Origin: Clostridia bacterium
Lineage (GTDB): Bacteria; Bacillota; Clostridia; Oscillospirales; CAG-272
Direction: 5' to 3'
DNA: 64,000 nucleotides
NCBI GenBank assembly: GCA_017504205.1
Contig: JAFVRO010000019.1
Location: 1 to 64,000 of the forward strand
The notes under the pieces are model-generated. The model was not told where the DNA came from and made no database searches. It saw only the letters and a list, made by a program, of their open reading frames with translations. A program made the position numbers and the translations under genes. Of this stretch, positions 25,297-34,190 are shown piece by piece. Every line of letters begins with the position of its first letter. Within the stretch, counting starts at the first letter, position 1.

Positions 25297-26178
25297 TTAG
25301 AGTATTCCCTCCGATTGCAGTATCTCGATCACGGTCTCGCTTATGATCCTGCCTGCGGTTGAAGGTGCGTATCTTCCGGGCAGAGCTGCGCCTCGGATGA
25401 CGGTAACGCCGCAATCATTCAGCGCACCGATATCAAATCCGCCCGGAGCTGAGGCAAGTTCAATAAGCTTTGTGTCGTGTGAAATGTTTTGTATGAGGGA
25501 TCTGTCGAATATCCAGCACGGAACTGTATTGAAGATCACGTCGTAACCCTGACAGAGTTCAGACAGTGAGCTGATGCCGTTAACGTGTGTTATCCGGAGC
25601 GTTTTATAGCGATTTATTCCGGCATACGCGAGGTCACTTTGGCGTCTGGCGGCAACGGTAACCTCTGCTCCCATTGCTTTGAGAAGAGCACAAAGGGCTT
25701 TGGATATTCTGCCGTATCCCGTAACTGCGGCGCGGCACGAATCAAGTGTTATGTCGAGCTCTTGCATTGCAAGATATACGGCGCCCTCTGCGGTAGGAAG
25801 TGCATTCTTTATTTGCAGACTTTCATTTTCATAATAGTCTATGGCTTTAACGCCCTTTTCTTTAGCGTAATTCTTAAATGACGGCGGAAGCTTACCGCCA
25901 AGTATCAACGGTGTCGGAGACAACGCGGAGGTGATTTCGACGAGCTCGGTAAATCTTATAGCCCGCGGGGAATTAATTCTTACGCCATCATTTGACGATG
26001 GAAGCGGAAGAATAACGGCGTGAGCACCGTCAAGAGCTTCCTTGAGCGTCAATGATCCGGAAGAATCTGTGCACAGGTGGATTGCAGAGAGTCCGTTCAA
26101 TTCGAGATGTTTTGTGACGTAAAGCTGTCTTGCGTCTCCTCCGATTACTACTACTTTGATCTTTTCGTTTATATTCAT
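25297..26178 (-). CDS. spoVFA: Dipicolinate synthase subunit A
   Basis: 293 residues, the NAD(P)-binding subunit. The N-terminal VVIGGDARQLYVTKHL is the typical start; a second Rossmann segment, VTGYGRISKALCALLKAMG, lies near residue 155. It works with SpoVFB to form dipicolinic acid during sporulation. It is first in a two-gene operon and the region upstream carries a sigma-K-type promoter (26241-26270), which fits mother-cell timing in Bacillus subtilis. The ribosome site is modest (GGGAAAAC). Confidence 0.95.
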   Translation of the reverse strand: MNINEKIKVVVIGGDARQLYVTKHLELNGLSAIHLCTDSSGSLTLKEALDGAHAVILPLPSSNDGVRINSPRAIRFTELVEITSALSPTPLILGGKLPPSFKNYAKEKGVKAIDYYENESLQIKNALPTAEGAVYLAMQELDITLDSCRAAVTGYGRISKALCALLKAMGAEVTVAARRQSDLAYAGINRYKTLRITHVNGISSLSELCQGYDVIFNTVPCWIFDRSLIQNISHDTKLIELASAPGGFDIGALNDCGVTVIRGAALPGRYAPSTAGRIISETVIEILQSEGIL

Positions 26179-26209
26179 TGTTTTCCCTCAATACGATTAA
26201 TAAAAACAA

Positions 26210-26234
26210 GATGATATTCATTTTGAATACCATC
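26210..26234 (-). terminator. Terminator after comEC-birA
   Basis: Minus strand GATGGTATTCA pairs with TGAATATCATC (one G-T pair) around a three-base loop, followed by TTGTTTTTATT. It lies just at the expected start of the spoVFA transcript, so it may also form a 5' hairpin on that RNA. Confidence 0.7.
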
Positions 26235-26240
26235 TATTAT

Positions 26241-26270
26241 TATGTTATGAGGTTATAAGAAAAATGTCAC
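26241..26270 (-). promoter_or_regulatory. Sigma-K-type promoter of spoVFA-spoVFB
   Basis: Minus strand GTGACA (26265-26270), 15 bases, CATAACATA (26241-26249). This fits the B. subtilis mother-cell pattern AC-N16-CATANNNTA exactly. The start site would be near 26234, about 55 bp before the spoVFA start. Confidence 0.65.
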
Positions 26271-26282
26271 CGCAATTGGAAA

Positions 26283-27023
26283 TTAATATTCGACGGATAC
26301 GTCTGCGCTTCTGAGAATAACGGCTCCGTGCTTTGATACGGTCATAAGTCCGCCGTCGTCGGAGATACCGAGAACTGTTGCTTCGTACGGCTCTTCACCC
26401 GAATGCGGATTAACTGTGATCTTTTGATCCATTATTACACAGTTCAAGCGGTAGTAATAAAGGAATTTACGGCTCTTCAGCTCTCTTCGATATCGGGAAA
26501 GTCCTTTGGCAATTAGTTTTACGAGTTTTTTTCTGATGCGTGGCAAGCGGTTCTCATCGACTTCAAGGCTTGCGGCTATTTCTTTAAGATCATGGGGAAA
26601 ATCAATTTTTCCAAGATTTATTCCTATTCCGACAATGGAATATTCGGTGTATCCCGCATTCGCTGAAAGTGTGGTTTCGGTAAGAATACCGCAGACCTTC
26701 CCTTCTTTTGAGAGGATATCATTCACCCATTTTATTCCAAGAGGTGTCGGAAAGCATCTTTTCAGCGCTTTAAGCACGCAGGTAGCGGCATAAAGGGTAA
26801 GCAGGCTGAGGTCATCAATGGATACGCTATCCTGTGGCCGAAGTATAACGGACATATAGAGGCCTCCGTTTGAATAGAAGGAACGGTCCTTCTGTCCTTT
26901 ACCGTTTGTTTGAGACTTTGCGGTTACAACGGTCAGCTCTTCGGCTCCCTGCTCTGCCAGGGCCTTTGCCTGCGCGTTGGTGGAATCAGTAGTGGAATAG
27001 TTTATAAGTTTAATTTTTTTCAT
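26283..27023 (-). CDS. birA: Biotin-[acetyl-CoA carboxylase] ligase, group I
   Basis: 246-residue enzyme that makes biotinyl-AMP and attaches biotin to carrier proteins. Visible regions are the N-terminal STTDSTNAQAKALAEQG, the biotin loop area KSQTNGKGQKDRSFYS (normally GRGRxGR; here GKGQKDR), the catalytic IKWVNDIL and the C-terminal SH3-like domain. It lacks the helix-turn-helix domain of the BirA repressor, so it should not regulate biotin genes. It overlaps the comEC stop by 14 bp and is second in that operon. Confidence 0.93.
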   Translation of the reverse strand: MKKIKLINYSTTDSTNAQAKALAEQGAEELTVVTAKSQTNGKGQKDRSFYSNGGLYMSVILRPQDSVSIDDLSLLTLYAATCVLKALKRCFPTPLGIKWVNDILSKEGKVCGILTETTLSANAGYTEYSIVGIGINLGKIDFPHDLKEIAASLEVDENRLPRIRKKLVKLIAKGLSRYRRELKSRKFLYYYRLNCVIMDQKITVNPHSGEEPYEATVLGISDDGGLMTVSKHGAVILRSADVSVEY

Positions 27024-29403
27024 TTGTTTTCCCTTTTTTATTCGTTTCAGAATCTATATAGACCACATCGCCTCCGACGGTGAGGCGGGCGTTTCCGAGA
27101 GCAGTCTTGAACAGCTCATCATCTATATTAGCATATGTTGCGACATTTTCGTTTGCAAACCAGACGGAGTTAATAATGTCGGGATCAAGTGGATAAGAGT
27201 ATCTTGATTTGATCTTTGGGCCGTGTGAGCCGAACACTACCGTACTGCTTTCTGCGGTTTTATTTCCCCATACGGTATAGTGTGTTGCTTCATAGAAGGA
27301 TGCGCCGATGTAACAAACGGTTTCGTCGGGGGATTCAATACAAAGCGCAAGGGTTGGATGCGTTGACCTTTCGATATACTCTTTTGTGAGTGTAATACTG
27401 ACATCTTCAAGCGGCTCTACGGGCTTATCGGTATAATACAATACGGCATTGACTCCGCATTCCTGCGTCTTTTCAAACACGGATTTCATAACTGCAAATT
27501 CTCTTGCGTCGGCGGGTTGCGGCATCATAAGTGTTGAAACGAGATTGTTTTCCATATATCTGAGCGCGCTTGTAACGTGCTTTTTGTGATAATGGGTCAG
27601 CATAAGTACATCCGTATTGGTTCTGCCCATTTTAACAAGAAGTGCTGATGCGCGCATCAGGTGCGAATAGCTTCCGTCGCTGATATCACAGACAAGGCTT
27701 GTATTATCTGAAGTGATAACCAATGCTTCGCTTTTAGTTTTATGGAGAAAGGCTATATCAACGTCATTTCCGGCGTTTTGTATTGCCAATCCGACAGTAA
27801 TGGACAACGTACATAATGCCACGGGAACGAGAAAGAATATCTTTCTTCTGAGCTTAACTATCATAAGAATTGCAAGGGATACGCAGGTCAGTGCTACTAT
27901 CACGCCGACGAAGTTATAGCTGATTGATATGGAGCTGTATTTCCATTCGGACAGAGATTTTGTAACGTATAACATAAGTGCCGCGATTTTATTGGCACAG
28001 AAGCCAACAAAGCTATTAAATGCAGGGAGGAACGGCGTGGCGAGTATTACCATAGACAGCGCCATAAGCACGACACTGAGCGGTGAGAGCAAAAGCGTCG
28101 CCACCGGACCTGTAAGAGAGAGTTCTCCGAAATATAGCCACATTATGAACATTACTGCGACGTTTGCGGCAAGAGTTGTAACGAGGGAAAGTCCTACCCA
28201 AGTAATCGGGCGAAGGAACGGCCTTTTCTGTGTCAGATCCTTAATTTTCGCGGTAAGATTTTCGGAATAAATGCTCCAGACCACTATTCCAAGTGTAGCA
28301 AAAAGGGATAGGAGAAATCCGATATCGCACACTGCTCCCGGAGATACGAGAATAATGACTGCTCCTGAGAAGAACACATTTGTAAAAGTATCCGCTTTTG
28401 CGGAGAAGATGTATGCAAGGTATACCACGTTTAGCATGACCACGCTTCTCACGGCTGACATAGCAAATCCTGTCAGGAAGAGGTATGCGGGGCCACATAG
28501 CATAAGAAGCACTGTGCGCACGCCTCTTGGAACTCTCAGCTTACTGAGTAAAAGGGATGCAAGTCCGACAATTATAGTCATATGAGTACCGCTTACTGCA
28601 AGGATATGAGATGAGCCGGTGCGCTTGAAGTCGCGCACGGTGCTATCGGACAAAAGCCGGCGAGTGCTTAAAAACAGTGCGGAGGTAAGGTCTCCTGGAG
28701 CTCCCTTTACACTATCCCTGAGCACAAGTGACAAGCGGGTATTAAGGTGCTTGGCTTTCAGTACAAGACCTGATGGGGTGGTTTCCGTAACTGTAAGTGC
28801 ACCACCGGTTACATTATCTTCAAAATCAAGTCCCGGAACAAATTCGGAGCTACTGTCATCTTCGGAAACGTCCTCAAAAACCATCAGATATCCGCACGAG
28901 CGCAGGGTGTTGACGTAATAAGCGTCATAATGAGCTTCAAGGCCGTATCCCATTAAATCGCCTTCAAGCTCATAGCCTACCTGATACTCTGCGGTGTAAT
29001 TACAGTCGAGAACGGCTTTAAGGTTTGTAGATCTACCGTCAATTTCGGTGACCTTTATCCCGAATGTAGAATAATAGCTCCCCGAGACAATGCGGTCAGT
29101 TACTGTAGCTTTTACATTGCAGAGCTTTGAATAGTACTGCTGACATTGTGTGTACTTATGATCAAAGTTTATGAATGAGATCAGAAGTGCCAGAAGGACG
29201 GAAACGGAGCACACACTGAGTAGCACCACTTTATCCGACAATAATGGATTTTTCATAAAGAATAGGAACAAAAGCACTGTAACTATTGCAACGACAAATC
29301 CTGAAATCACCTTTCCTGCAGTCGAGAGGAAGTACGATATTATTGATGTAAGCACGAATATAGCGCAGACCGATGCAAGAGGTCTGTTCTTAAACAATTG
29401 CAT
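27010..29403 (-). CDS. comEC: ComEC/Rec2-family DNA uptake channel
   Basis: 797 residues. N-terminal membrane segments, an OB-like domain, the Competence domain with many membrane segments (SSHILAVSGTHMTIIVGL is its signature), then a C-terminal metallo-beta-lactamase-like domain. ComEC carries single-stranded DNA into the cell during transformation. The C-terminal metal motif reads LTHYHKKHV, so the Asp of HxHxDH is replaced by Lys; nuclease activity may be lost. The start is ATG 29403 behind AAAAGGAGG, not the longer in-frame codon at 29487. No other competence genes are in the window. Confidence 0.92.
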   Translation of the reverse strand: MQLFKNRPLASVCAIFVLTSIISYFLSTAGKVISGFVVAIVTVLLFLFFMKNPLLSDKVVLLSVCSVSVLLALLISFINFDHKYTQCQQYYSKLCNVKATVTDRIVSGSYYSTFGIKVTEIDGRSTNLKAVLDCNYTAEYQVGYELEGDLMGYGLEAHYDAYYVNTLRSCGYLMVFEDVSEDDSSSEFVPGLDFEDNVTGGALTVTETTPSGLVLKAKHLNTRLSLVLRDSVKGAPGDLTSALFLSTRRLLSDSTVRDFKRTGSSHILAVSGTHMTIIVGLASLLLSKLRVPRGVRTVLLMLCGPAYLFLTGFAMSAVRSVVMLNVVYLAYIFSAKADTFTNVFFSGAVIILVSPGAVCDIGFLLSLFATLGIVVWSIYSENLTAKIKDLTQKRPFLRPITWVGLSLVTTLAANVAVMFIMWLYFGELSLTGPVATLLLSPLSVVLMALSMVILATPFLPAFNSFVGFCANKIAALMLYVTKSLSEWKYSSISISYNFVGVIVALTCVSLAILMIVKLRRKIFFLVPVALCTLSITVGLAIQNAGNDVDIAFLHKTKSEALVITSDNTSLVCDISDGSYSHLMRASALLVKMGRTNTDVLMLTHYHKKHVTSALRYMENNLVSTLMMPQPADAREFAVMKSVFEKTQECGVNAVLYYTDKPVEPLEDVSITLTKEYIERSTHPTLALCIESPDETVCYIGASFYEATHYTVWGNKTAESSTVVFGSHGPKIKSRYSYPLDPDIINSVWFANENVATYANIDDELFKTALGNARLTVGGDVVYIDSETNKKGKTNEKN

Positions 29404-29426
29404 TTGCGTACCTCCTTTTAAAAGTA

Positions 29427-29450
29427 CGGGCTGTCCTATGTGACAGCCCG
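29427..29450 (-). terminator. GGGCTGTC/GACAGCCC hairpin between lipoprotein and comEC
   Basis: CGGGCTGTC (29427-29435) and GACAGCCCG (29442-29450) pair perfectly. The minus-strand tail is GTACTTTTAAAAGG, a weak T-run that merges into the comEC ribosome site, so some read-through into comEC is likely. Confidence 0.6.
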
Positions 29451-29514
29451 TTGGATCATGCTTGCGTAACCGATGAGGACGAAGCACCCGTTAATATTGA
29501 TAAAGTTTTTTGCG

Positions 29515-32298
29515 TTAGTTTTTGATGACCTTACATTCACCGTTCTCAAGCTTGAACAAATCTCTTTTGTTTACCATAGTGCCGCCTTCATAGAGGAAGA
29601 AGTATACATTGGAGGGGCTAAGGGAGGGCGCGGTGAAGAGTACACCGTCATAGGATCTGATATCAAATGAGTTTGATTCAGGCCAGAAGGCAAAGTAAAG
29701 CGGAATGTCTGCATCTTGGGTAAAGCTCATCTTTGGAATATCGGTGAGGGACTCTGCCATCAGTATAAGGAAAGCGTACTGTGCAGTTCCCTTTATACTG
29801 CCAACGGTAAAGGTGGTATCTGCTCTGCCTTTGAGCTGTATCTGACCGTTACCCGACTCATATACGATCTGATCTGCGTTGAATGTGATGGGATGCATAT
29901 CGTATATCAATACAATTGCCGCGCCTCCTACGGTGAGTGTGTCGATATCATAACTGCCGTTGATTATTAAGCAGGCTGCGTTCTGTGCAACGGCTATTGA
30001 ACCTACGCTTGCGTCGGAGGCAAGCTGAGATTGATCCGTCGTGGAGATCACAAGCTTACTTGACTTATCTCCCTGAACTGCGAATCCGTTATTCAGATTT
30101 ACCCGTGTACCGGTAAGGGTGAGCGTATTACCGAGTATATTAAGGATACATTCCGATGAGGTTATTCCCTCAAGGGCGATATCCTCAAGCAGCACGTTAG
30201 TGCTTGCGGTAATATTCTTTTGAAGCTGAAGCGTGGTGATATAGTAAGACTGGCCTGACAGTGCAATAGTGCCTTTAAATTTCACAGATCCTGCTGCGGG
30301 GATATCATCGTAGAGCTTATAGGCTCCGTGGCAATCATCCATTTCTACAGTGTAATCTGCTTTTGTATCGGTCATGGCAAGGAACGCGGTGCGGAAGGAA
30401 ACGAATCTTCCAACAAGTGTACCGTTTTTATAGAGCGTTACCGGTGAGAGATCGACCTCATCCTGCGGTGTGGGATAATCGAACATATAAGCCGACGTAT
30501 TGGAGGATGACGTATACGCCTTATGAGTTTTTACAAATTCCGAATGCGCCTGACCGAAATAAATATAGGTTACGTTTCCGTTTGAGAGGTCATCCCAGGT
30601 TACGTCGATATTGTACCATTTACCGTCCTCGAATTTTACGGAACTCCATGCGTGTGCGGTCGGGGCGTCACCGTGGACGGTGATGCAGTCGATTCCGATG
30701 GAGCTGAGAACGAGCTGATAGGTCTCGGCGTAGGTTTCGCAGACACCGCCAAGCCCTTGTACTACGCCTAATATGTTATGTGCCCAGACCGTATTAAGGG
30801 GAGTAACTCCGTCCGCCTCGTACTTGTAATCAATGCGTTTGATTATGTAGTCATGAACGGCAAGTGCCTTTTCTGAGATGGTGGAGTAGTTATTTGTGAG
30901 AGCTTTAAGCTCTGCTATAAACGAAGAAATATCTGCGGCTATCTGCTTTCTGACGGAGCCTGTTGCGTAATCCTTATCTATACAAAGTGAAATGGCTTGT
31001 GAATTATGATAATACTGCTTTGCAAGCCAATAGTATCTCGGTGTGTCAAGAGTGAACACTCTATGAACCATTAGCGCCTCATCTGCTGAGAGTGACCGGT
31101 CGGCAAAGCTTACGGTGCCGATGACATATTTTGCATCTGTAACATTCGTATAGTTCGTATAGAAGGATTTGCAGACGTTGTCGAGATCGCGGTAGAACGC
31201 CTTGAGATTTTCGGCGTTGTTCTGCTTATTCAGGTATGTATATCCCCACAAGGCGTTTCCTTCATACGGTACGAAATCAGTAGGAATGACCTCAATACGG
31301 GGAACGGTTCTTTCCTCGTGTTCATCGCAGTTAATGCAATCGCGTCTTTCTGTGCCTTCCGACGTTGTCGTTGCCTGCGTCACGGTCTTCCATTCGCCGA
31401 AAATGTGACCCGTTGCTTTTACATAGTCACCGACCTCACTATGGCCACACGCGCAGGTATAGGTTGTGAAGCCTTGCTCTGTGCAGGTGGGGGATGTAAC
31501 AACCTTGGTAAAACTATGTCCGGTTGCGGGATAGGTTTTGGTTTCGGTATAATCACATCTTGAGCACTCAATTCTATCGTAACCCGATTGGGTACAGGTA
31601 GGAGCAAGCGAATACGTTTTCAGATCGTGTCCGAGCTTATTTTTGTAATCAGCCTTGTAGCTGTCTCCGCAGGTACAGGTGTAGGTCGTATATCCCTGTG
31701 CTGTGCATGTGGGGGCGGTGGTTTTTGCCGTATATGAATGCTTATGCTCCGGAGTCGGATCATCGGGCTCCGTGGTGGGAGTAGTATCGGGAGTGGAAAT
31801 CGATTCGGTTTCCGTGGTTTTATCCGTATCGGGTGTAGGCTTGGGATCGGTTTCCGTGGTCTTATCCGTATCGGGTGTGGGCACAGGATCGGTTTCCGTG
31901 GTCTTATCCGTATCGGGTGTAGGCTCAGGATCGGTTTCCGTGGTTTTATCCGTATCGGGTGTAGGCACAGGATCGGTTTCCGTGGTCTTACCCGTATCGG
32001 GTGTAGGCACAGGATCGGTTTCCGTGGTCTTATCCGTATCGGGTGTGGGCTTGGGATCGGTTTCCGTGGTTTTATCCGTATCCGGGGTAGGCTCTAGATC
32101 TGTATTTGACGGTTCCTGAGTTTGCTTATTTGACTCCGTATTTTCCGGGGTGGAGGGTTTATCCGTTTGATGGGTTGTAGAGTCCGGATCTTTAAACACC
32201 TTAAATTCAAAATCGCAAGAAGTGAATGAGAGAACGCAGGCAACTGTAAGAATCAATGCCAAAACAGTTAATATTGATCTGAAAAGTCTGATTTTCAT
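29515..32298 (-). CDS. Surface lipoprotein with Pro/Thr repeats, Cys-pair repeats and transglutaminase-like domain
   Basis: 927 residues from ATG 32298. The signal peptide ends in SFTSC (lipobox Cys28). Then come seven 14-residue repeats of the form PTPDTDKTTETDPx, a stalk-like linker. Next are about four repeats with CxxC pairs followed by a GH motif (ATGHSF, ATGHIF), common in gut Firmicutes surface proteins. The transglutaminase-like domain at about 440-600 has likely catalytic Cys in GGVCETYAE, His in TAHAWSS and Asp in NIDVTWDD. The last 300 residues look like a beta-rich region. Likely role is cross-linking or cleaving a cell-surface protein or sugar polymer; the target is unknown. A promoter is at 32343-32371. 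Confidence 0.85.
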   Translation of the reverse strand: MKIRLFRSILTVLALILTVACVLSFTSCDFEFKVFKDPDSTTHQTDKPSTPENTESNKQTQEPSNTDLEPTPDTDKTTETDPKPTPDTDKTTETDPVPTPDTGKTTETDPVPTPDTDKTTETDPEPTPDTDKTTETDPVPTPDTDKTTETDPKPTPDTDKTTETESISTPDTTPTTEPDDPTPEHKHSYTAKTTAPTCTAQGYTTYTCTCGDSYKADYKNKLGHDLKTYSLAPTCTQSGYDRIECSRCDYTETKTYPATGHSFTKVVTSPTCTEQGFTTYTCACGHSEVGDYVKATGHIFGEWKTVTQATTTSEGTERRDCINCDEHEERTVPRIEVIPTDFVPYEGNALWGYTYLNKQNNAENLKAFYRDLDNVCKSFYTNYTNVTDAKYVIGTVSFADRSLSADEALMVHRVFTLDTPRYYWLAKQYYHNSQAISLCIDKDYATGSVRKQIAADISSFIAELKALTNNYSTISEKALAVHDYIIKRIDYKYEADGVTPLNTVWAHNILGVVQGLGGVCETYAETYQLVLSSIGIDCITVHGDAPTAHAWSSVKFEDGKWYNIDVTWDDLSNGNVTYIYFGQAHSEFVKTHKAYTSSSNTSAYMFDYPTPQDEVDLSPVTLYKNGTLVGRFVSFRTAFLAMTDTKADYTVEMDDCHGAYKLYDDIPAAGSVKFKGTIALSGQSYYITTLQLQKNITASTNVLLEDIALEGITSSECILNILGNTLTLTGTRVNLNNGFAVQGDKSSKLVISTTDQSQLASDASVGSIAVAQNAACLIINGSYDIDTLTVGGAAIVLIYDMHPITFNADQIVYESGNGQIQLKGRADTTFTVGSIKGTAQYAFLILMAESLTDIPKMSFTQDADIPLYFAFWPESNSFDIRSYDGVLFTAPSLSPSNVYFFLYEGGTMVNKRDLFKLENGECKVIKN
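31801..32094 (-). repeat. Seven 42-bp in-frame tandem repeats
   Basis: Seven near-identical 42-base units encode the 14-residue Pro/Thr/Asp repeats of the transglutaminase lipoprotein. Units differ mainly at one codon (Glu, Lys or Val) and at one Asp/Gly position. Because the unit is a multiple of three, copy-number change would alter linker length without a frameshift. Confidence 0.95.
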
Positions 32299-32342
32299 AT
32301 TGTACAACTCTCCTTTGATAGTTTTTTTACTTGCTTGACTTA

Positions 32343-32371
32343 ATTATAGCATACCGAACATTATTTTTCAA
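32343..32371 (-). promoter_or_regulatory. Sigma-A promoter of the transglutaminase lipoprotein
   Basis: Minus strand TTGAAA (32366-32371), 17 bases, TATAAT (32343-32348), 45 bp before the ATG. Confidence 0.65.
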
Positions 32372-32402
32372 CAGCGTAGCAAGTTTTTTTTAAAAAAAGC
32401 CG

Positions 32403-32434
32403 AATAAAAATGGGCTACCATGAAAAGGTAGCCC
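32403..32434 (-). terminator. Terminator after the second endonuclease-fold lipoprotein
   Basis: GGGCTACC (32412-32419) and GGTAGCCC (32427-32434) pair; the minus strand continues ATTTTTATT. It ends the long polC-lipoprotein transcription unit. Confidence 0.85.
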
Positions 32435-32440
32435 GAATGC

Positions 32441-34162
32441 TTATTTGAATTTTACGTCGACGTAGATGGGACAGTGGTCTGATGCTTTTATAACGAAATC
32501 ATCGATCAGAGTGTTATAGTACAGAAGCTCTACGTCATTGGTTGCAGTGATGTGGTCAATTGAAAGCTTTGAATTTGGAACAGGCTGATTGAGGGTGTGA
32601 TAGGTAGTGGTCTGACGGTTGATCACCTTTGAATCGTATTTGGAATCCTGCATACCTGTAGTGTTCATAAACACGGTAAATGGCTCTGAGTCTTCCTTAC
32701 AGTTAAAGTCGCCCGTTGCAAACACGGGTACTTTATGAGTTGCAACCAACTGATTGATAAGTGCCGCCTCCTCCTTTGCCTGAACCAGGCGAACCGAACC
32801 TGCATCTCCCGGATCCCAATGGGTATTGACAACGATAAATTGCTTACCGTCTGCAAGGCGTTCGAACATTGCCCAGCAGGCGACTCTCATTTTGTCACTG
32901 TTTCCGCTTGAGAAAAACAGCATATCCTGCTTAACTACCTTAACGGTTTCCTTATTGTAAGCTATTCCTGAATAGTTATTTCCGCCACGGGTATTTTTTT
33001 GGTAAACAAATCCGTATTGCAAGCCGATGCCTGCCTCAAGCTCAGTATACCAGGCAGGGGTTGCTTCCTGGATACCGATTACGTCGGGTTGGAAAGTGAG
33101 TATAGTTGCACAGACGCGGTCGTCTCTGCCGGGGATGGGAGAGCCACTTCCGACCTGGAAAAGAATATTCCAGGACATTATTCTGATATCGGTACCATCC
33201 GCAAAGCTTGCACTGTCTCCGCCGGTATAGAGATTAAACGTTTCATTCAGTTCTTTAATGACGCTCGGTGAGTAAGAGCAGCCTTCCTGCATAAAATTAC
33301 TCATAAAGGCATCACACGCCGCGTTGAGAATGCTATTTTTGCTTGCTATGATATAAAGCTTAGCTCCTTTGGCAATTATTTTATATTCGCCGTTGGAGAC
33401 ATCAACGTCTGTAATCACTCTGTTAGTAAGACCGAGTACTATCTCCTTATCCTGAGGAGCGACAGAGTCATCTGTGTATTCTATCTCGACGCCGTAAGCC
33501 TTTTTGATTTTTGTGGCGAGCTGCTTTGCAAGCGTCTTATTATCCTCACCTCTATATACAATGCGGTATTCGCTGAATGCATCGACCGTATCAAACAGGA
33601 GAGCTGCGTTTCCCTCTCCTTTGAATTCGCCTTCAAACGCAAATGCAGAATTTTCAACGGACTTGATTCCGTCTTTCAAAAACACCTCAAACGCTTTGGC
33701 GTAATTTTCAAGGGAGTGTGCTGCGATGACGATCTTGTTATTTACCCGCTTTACCGTATACGAATCAGCGGGGGTATTTTGAAGCACCTCAAGGCTTTCG
33801 GGACGGTTGGTATATCCGACGAGGATTTCGGGAGCATCTTCATCGTAGTCCTCAAGCGGGTTGATCCAGTCATCCTTATAGGTTGCTACTGAGCCGGTTT
33901 TGGCTTGGATATCTGCAAAAAAGGCGGTAAGTGCTGATTTAAATGCATCGTTTACAAGCTCCGGGCGAATCAAGGTATAATTGACTTGTCCGTTTTCGGC
34001 GAATAATATGGAGGATTCGGGATTATCTGTTTCGCTTCCCGGGGTATTGCTATCGGCTCCGGTGTCGCTACTTTGCGGTGTGTCGGGAATATTATCTTTG
34101 CACGATGTAAGGACACAGCAAAGGCAAAGAATAATCAATAAAACGGTAACGAGTTTTTCCAT
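32441..34162 (-). CDS. Lipoprotein with endonuclease/exonuclease/phosphatase domain (paralogue of 2974-4722)
   Basis: 573 residues from ATG 34162 behind GGAAG. The signal peptide ends in VLTSC (Cys21), then a Thr/Ser/Asp linker. Two related N-terminal domains carry EILVGYTNR and EIVLGLTNR. The EEP domain starts near residue 325 with MSWNILF, then GIQEATP, VNTHWDP, TGDFNC and SDHCPI, so all catalytic positions are filled. The family is phosphodiesterase or nuclease; the substrate is unknown. It lies 28 bp after the polC stop with no terminator between, so it may be read from the large housekeeping operon, although its own promoter is not excluded. Confidence 0.85.
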   Translation of the reverse strand: MEKLVTVLLIILCLCCVLTSCKDNIPDTPQSSDTGADSNTPGSETDNPESSILFAENGQVNYTLIRPELVNDAFKSALTAFFADIQAKTGSVATYKDDWINPLEDYDEDAPEILVGYTNRPESLEVLQNTPADSYTVKRVNNKIVIAAHSLENYAKAFEVFLKDGIKSVENSAFAFEGEFKGEGNAALLFDTVDAFSEYRIVYRGEDNKTLAKQLATKIKKAYGVEIEYTDDSVAPQDKEIVLGLTNRVITDVDVSNGEYKIIAKGAKLYIIASKNSILNAACDAFMSNFMQEGCSYSPSVIKELNETFNLYTGGDSASFADGTDIRIMSWNILFQVGSGSPIPGRDDRVCATILTFQPDVIGIQEATPAWYTELEAGIGLQYGFVYQKNTRGGNNYSGIAYNKETVKVVKQDMLFFSSGNSDKMRVACWAMFERLADGKQFIVVNTHWDPGDAGSVRLVQAKEEAALINQLVATHKVPVFATGDFNCKEDSEPFTVFMNTTGMQDSKYDSKVINRQTTTYHTLNQPVPNSKLSIDHITATNDVELLYYNTLIDDFVIKASDHCPIYVDVKFK

Positions 34163-34190
34163 AAGCACTTCCTTTCTTTTATACAAATCG

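Noticed and set aside
31801-32094. CRISPR-like array
   Set aside because: Units are contiguous 42-bp coding repeats without spacers, and no cas genes are near.
31703-32119. Plus-strand 138-codon frame with Ser-Gly-Val repeats
   Set aside because: It is the antisense of the 42-bp repeats in the transglutaminase lipoprotein; it has no ribosome site and its repeats follow from the real gene.
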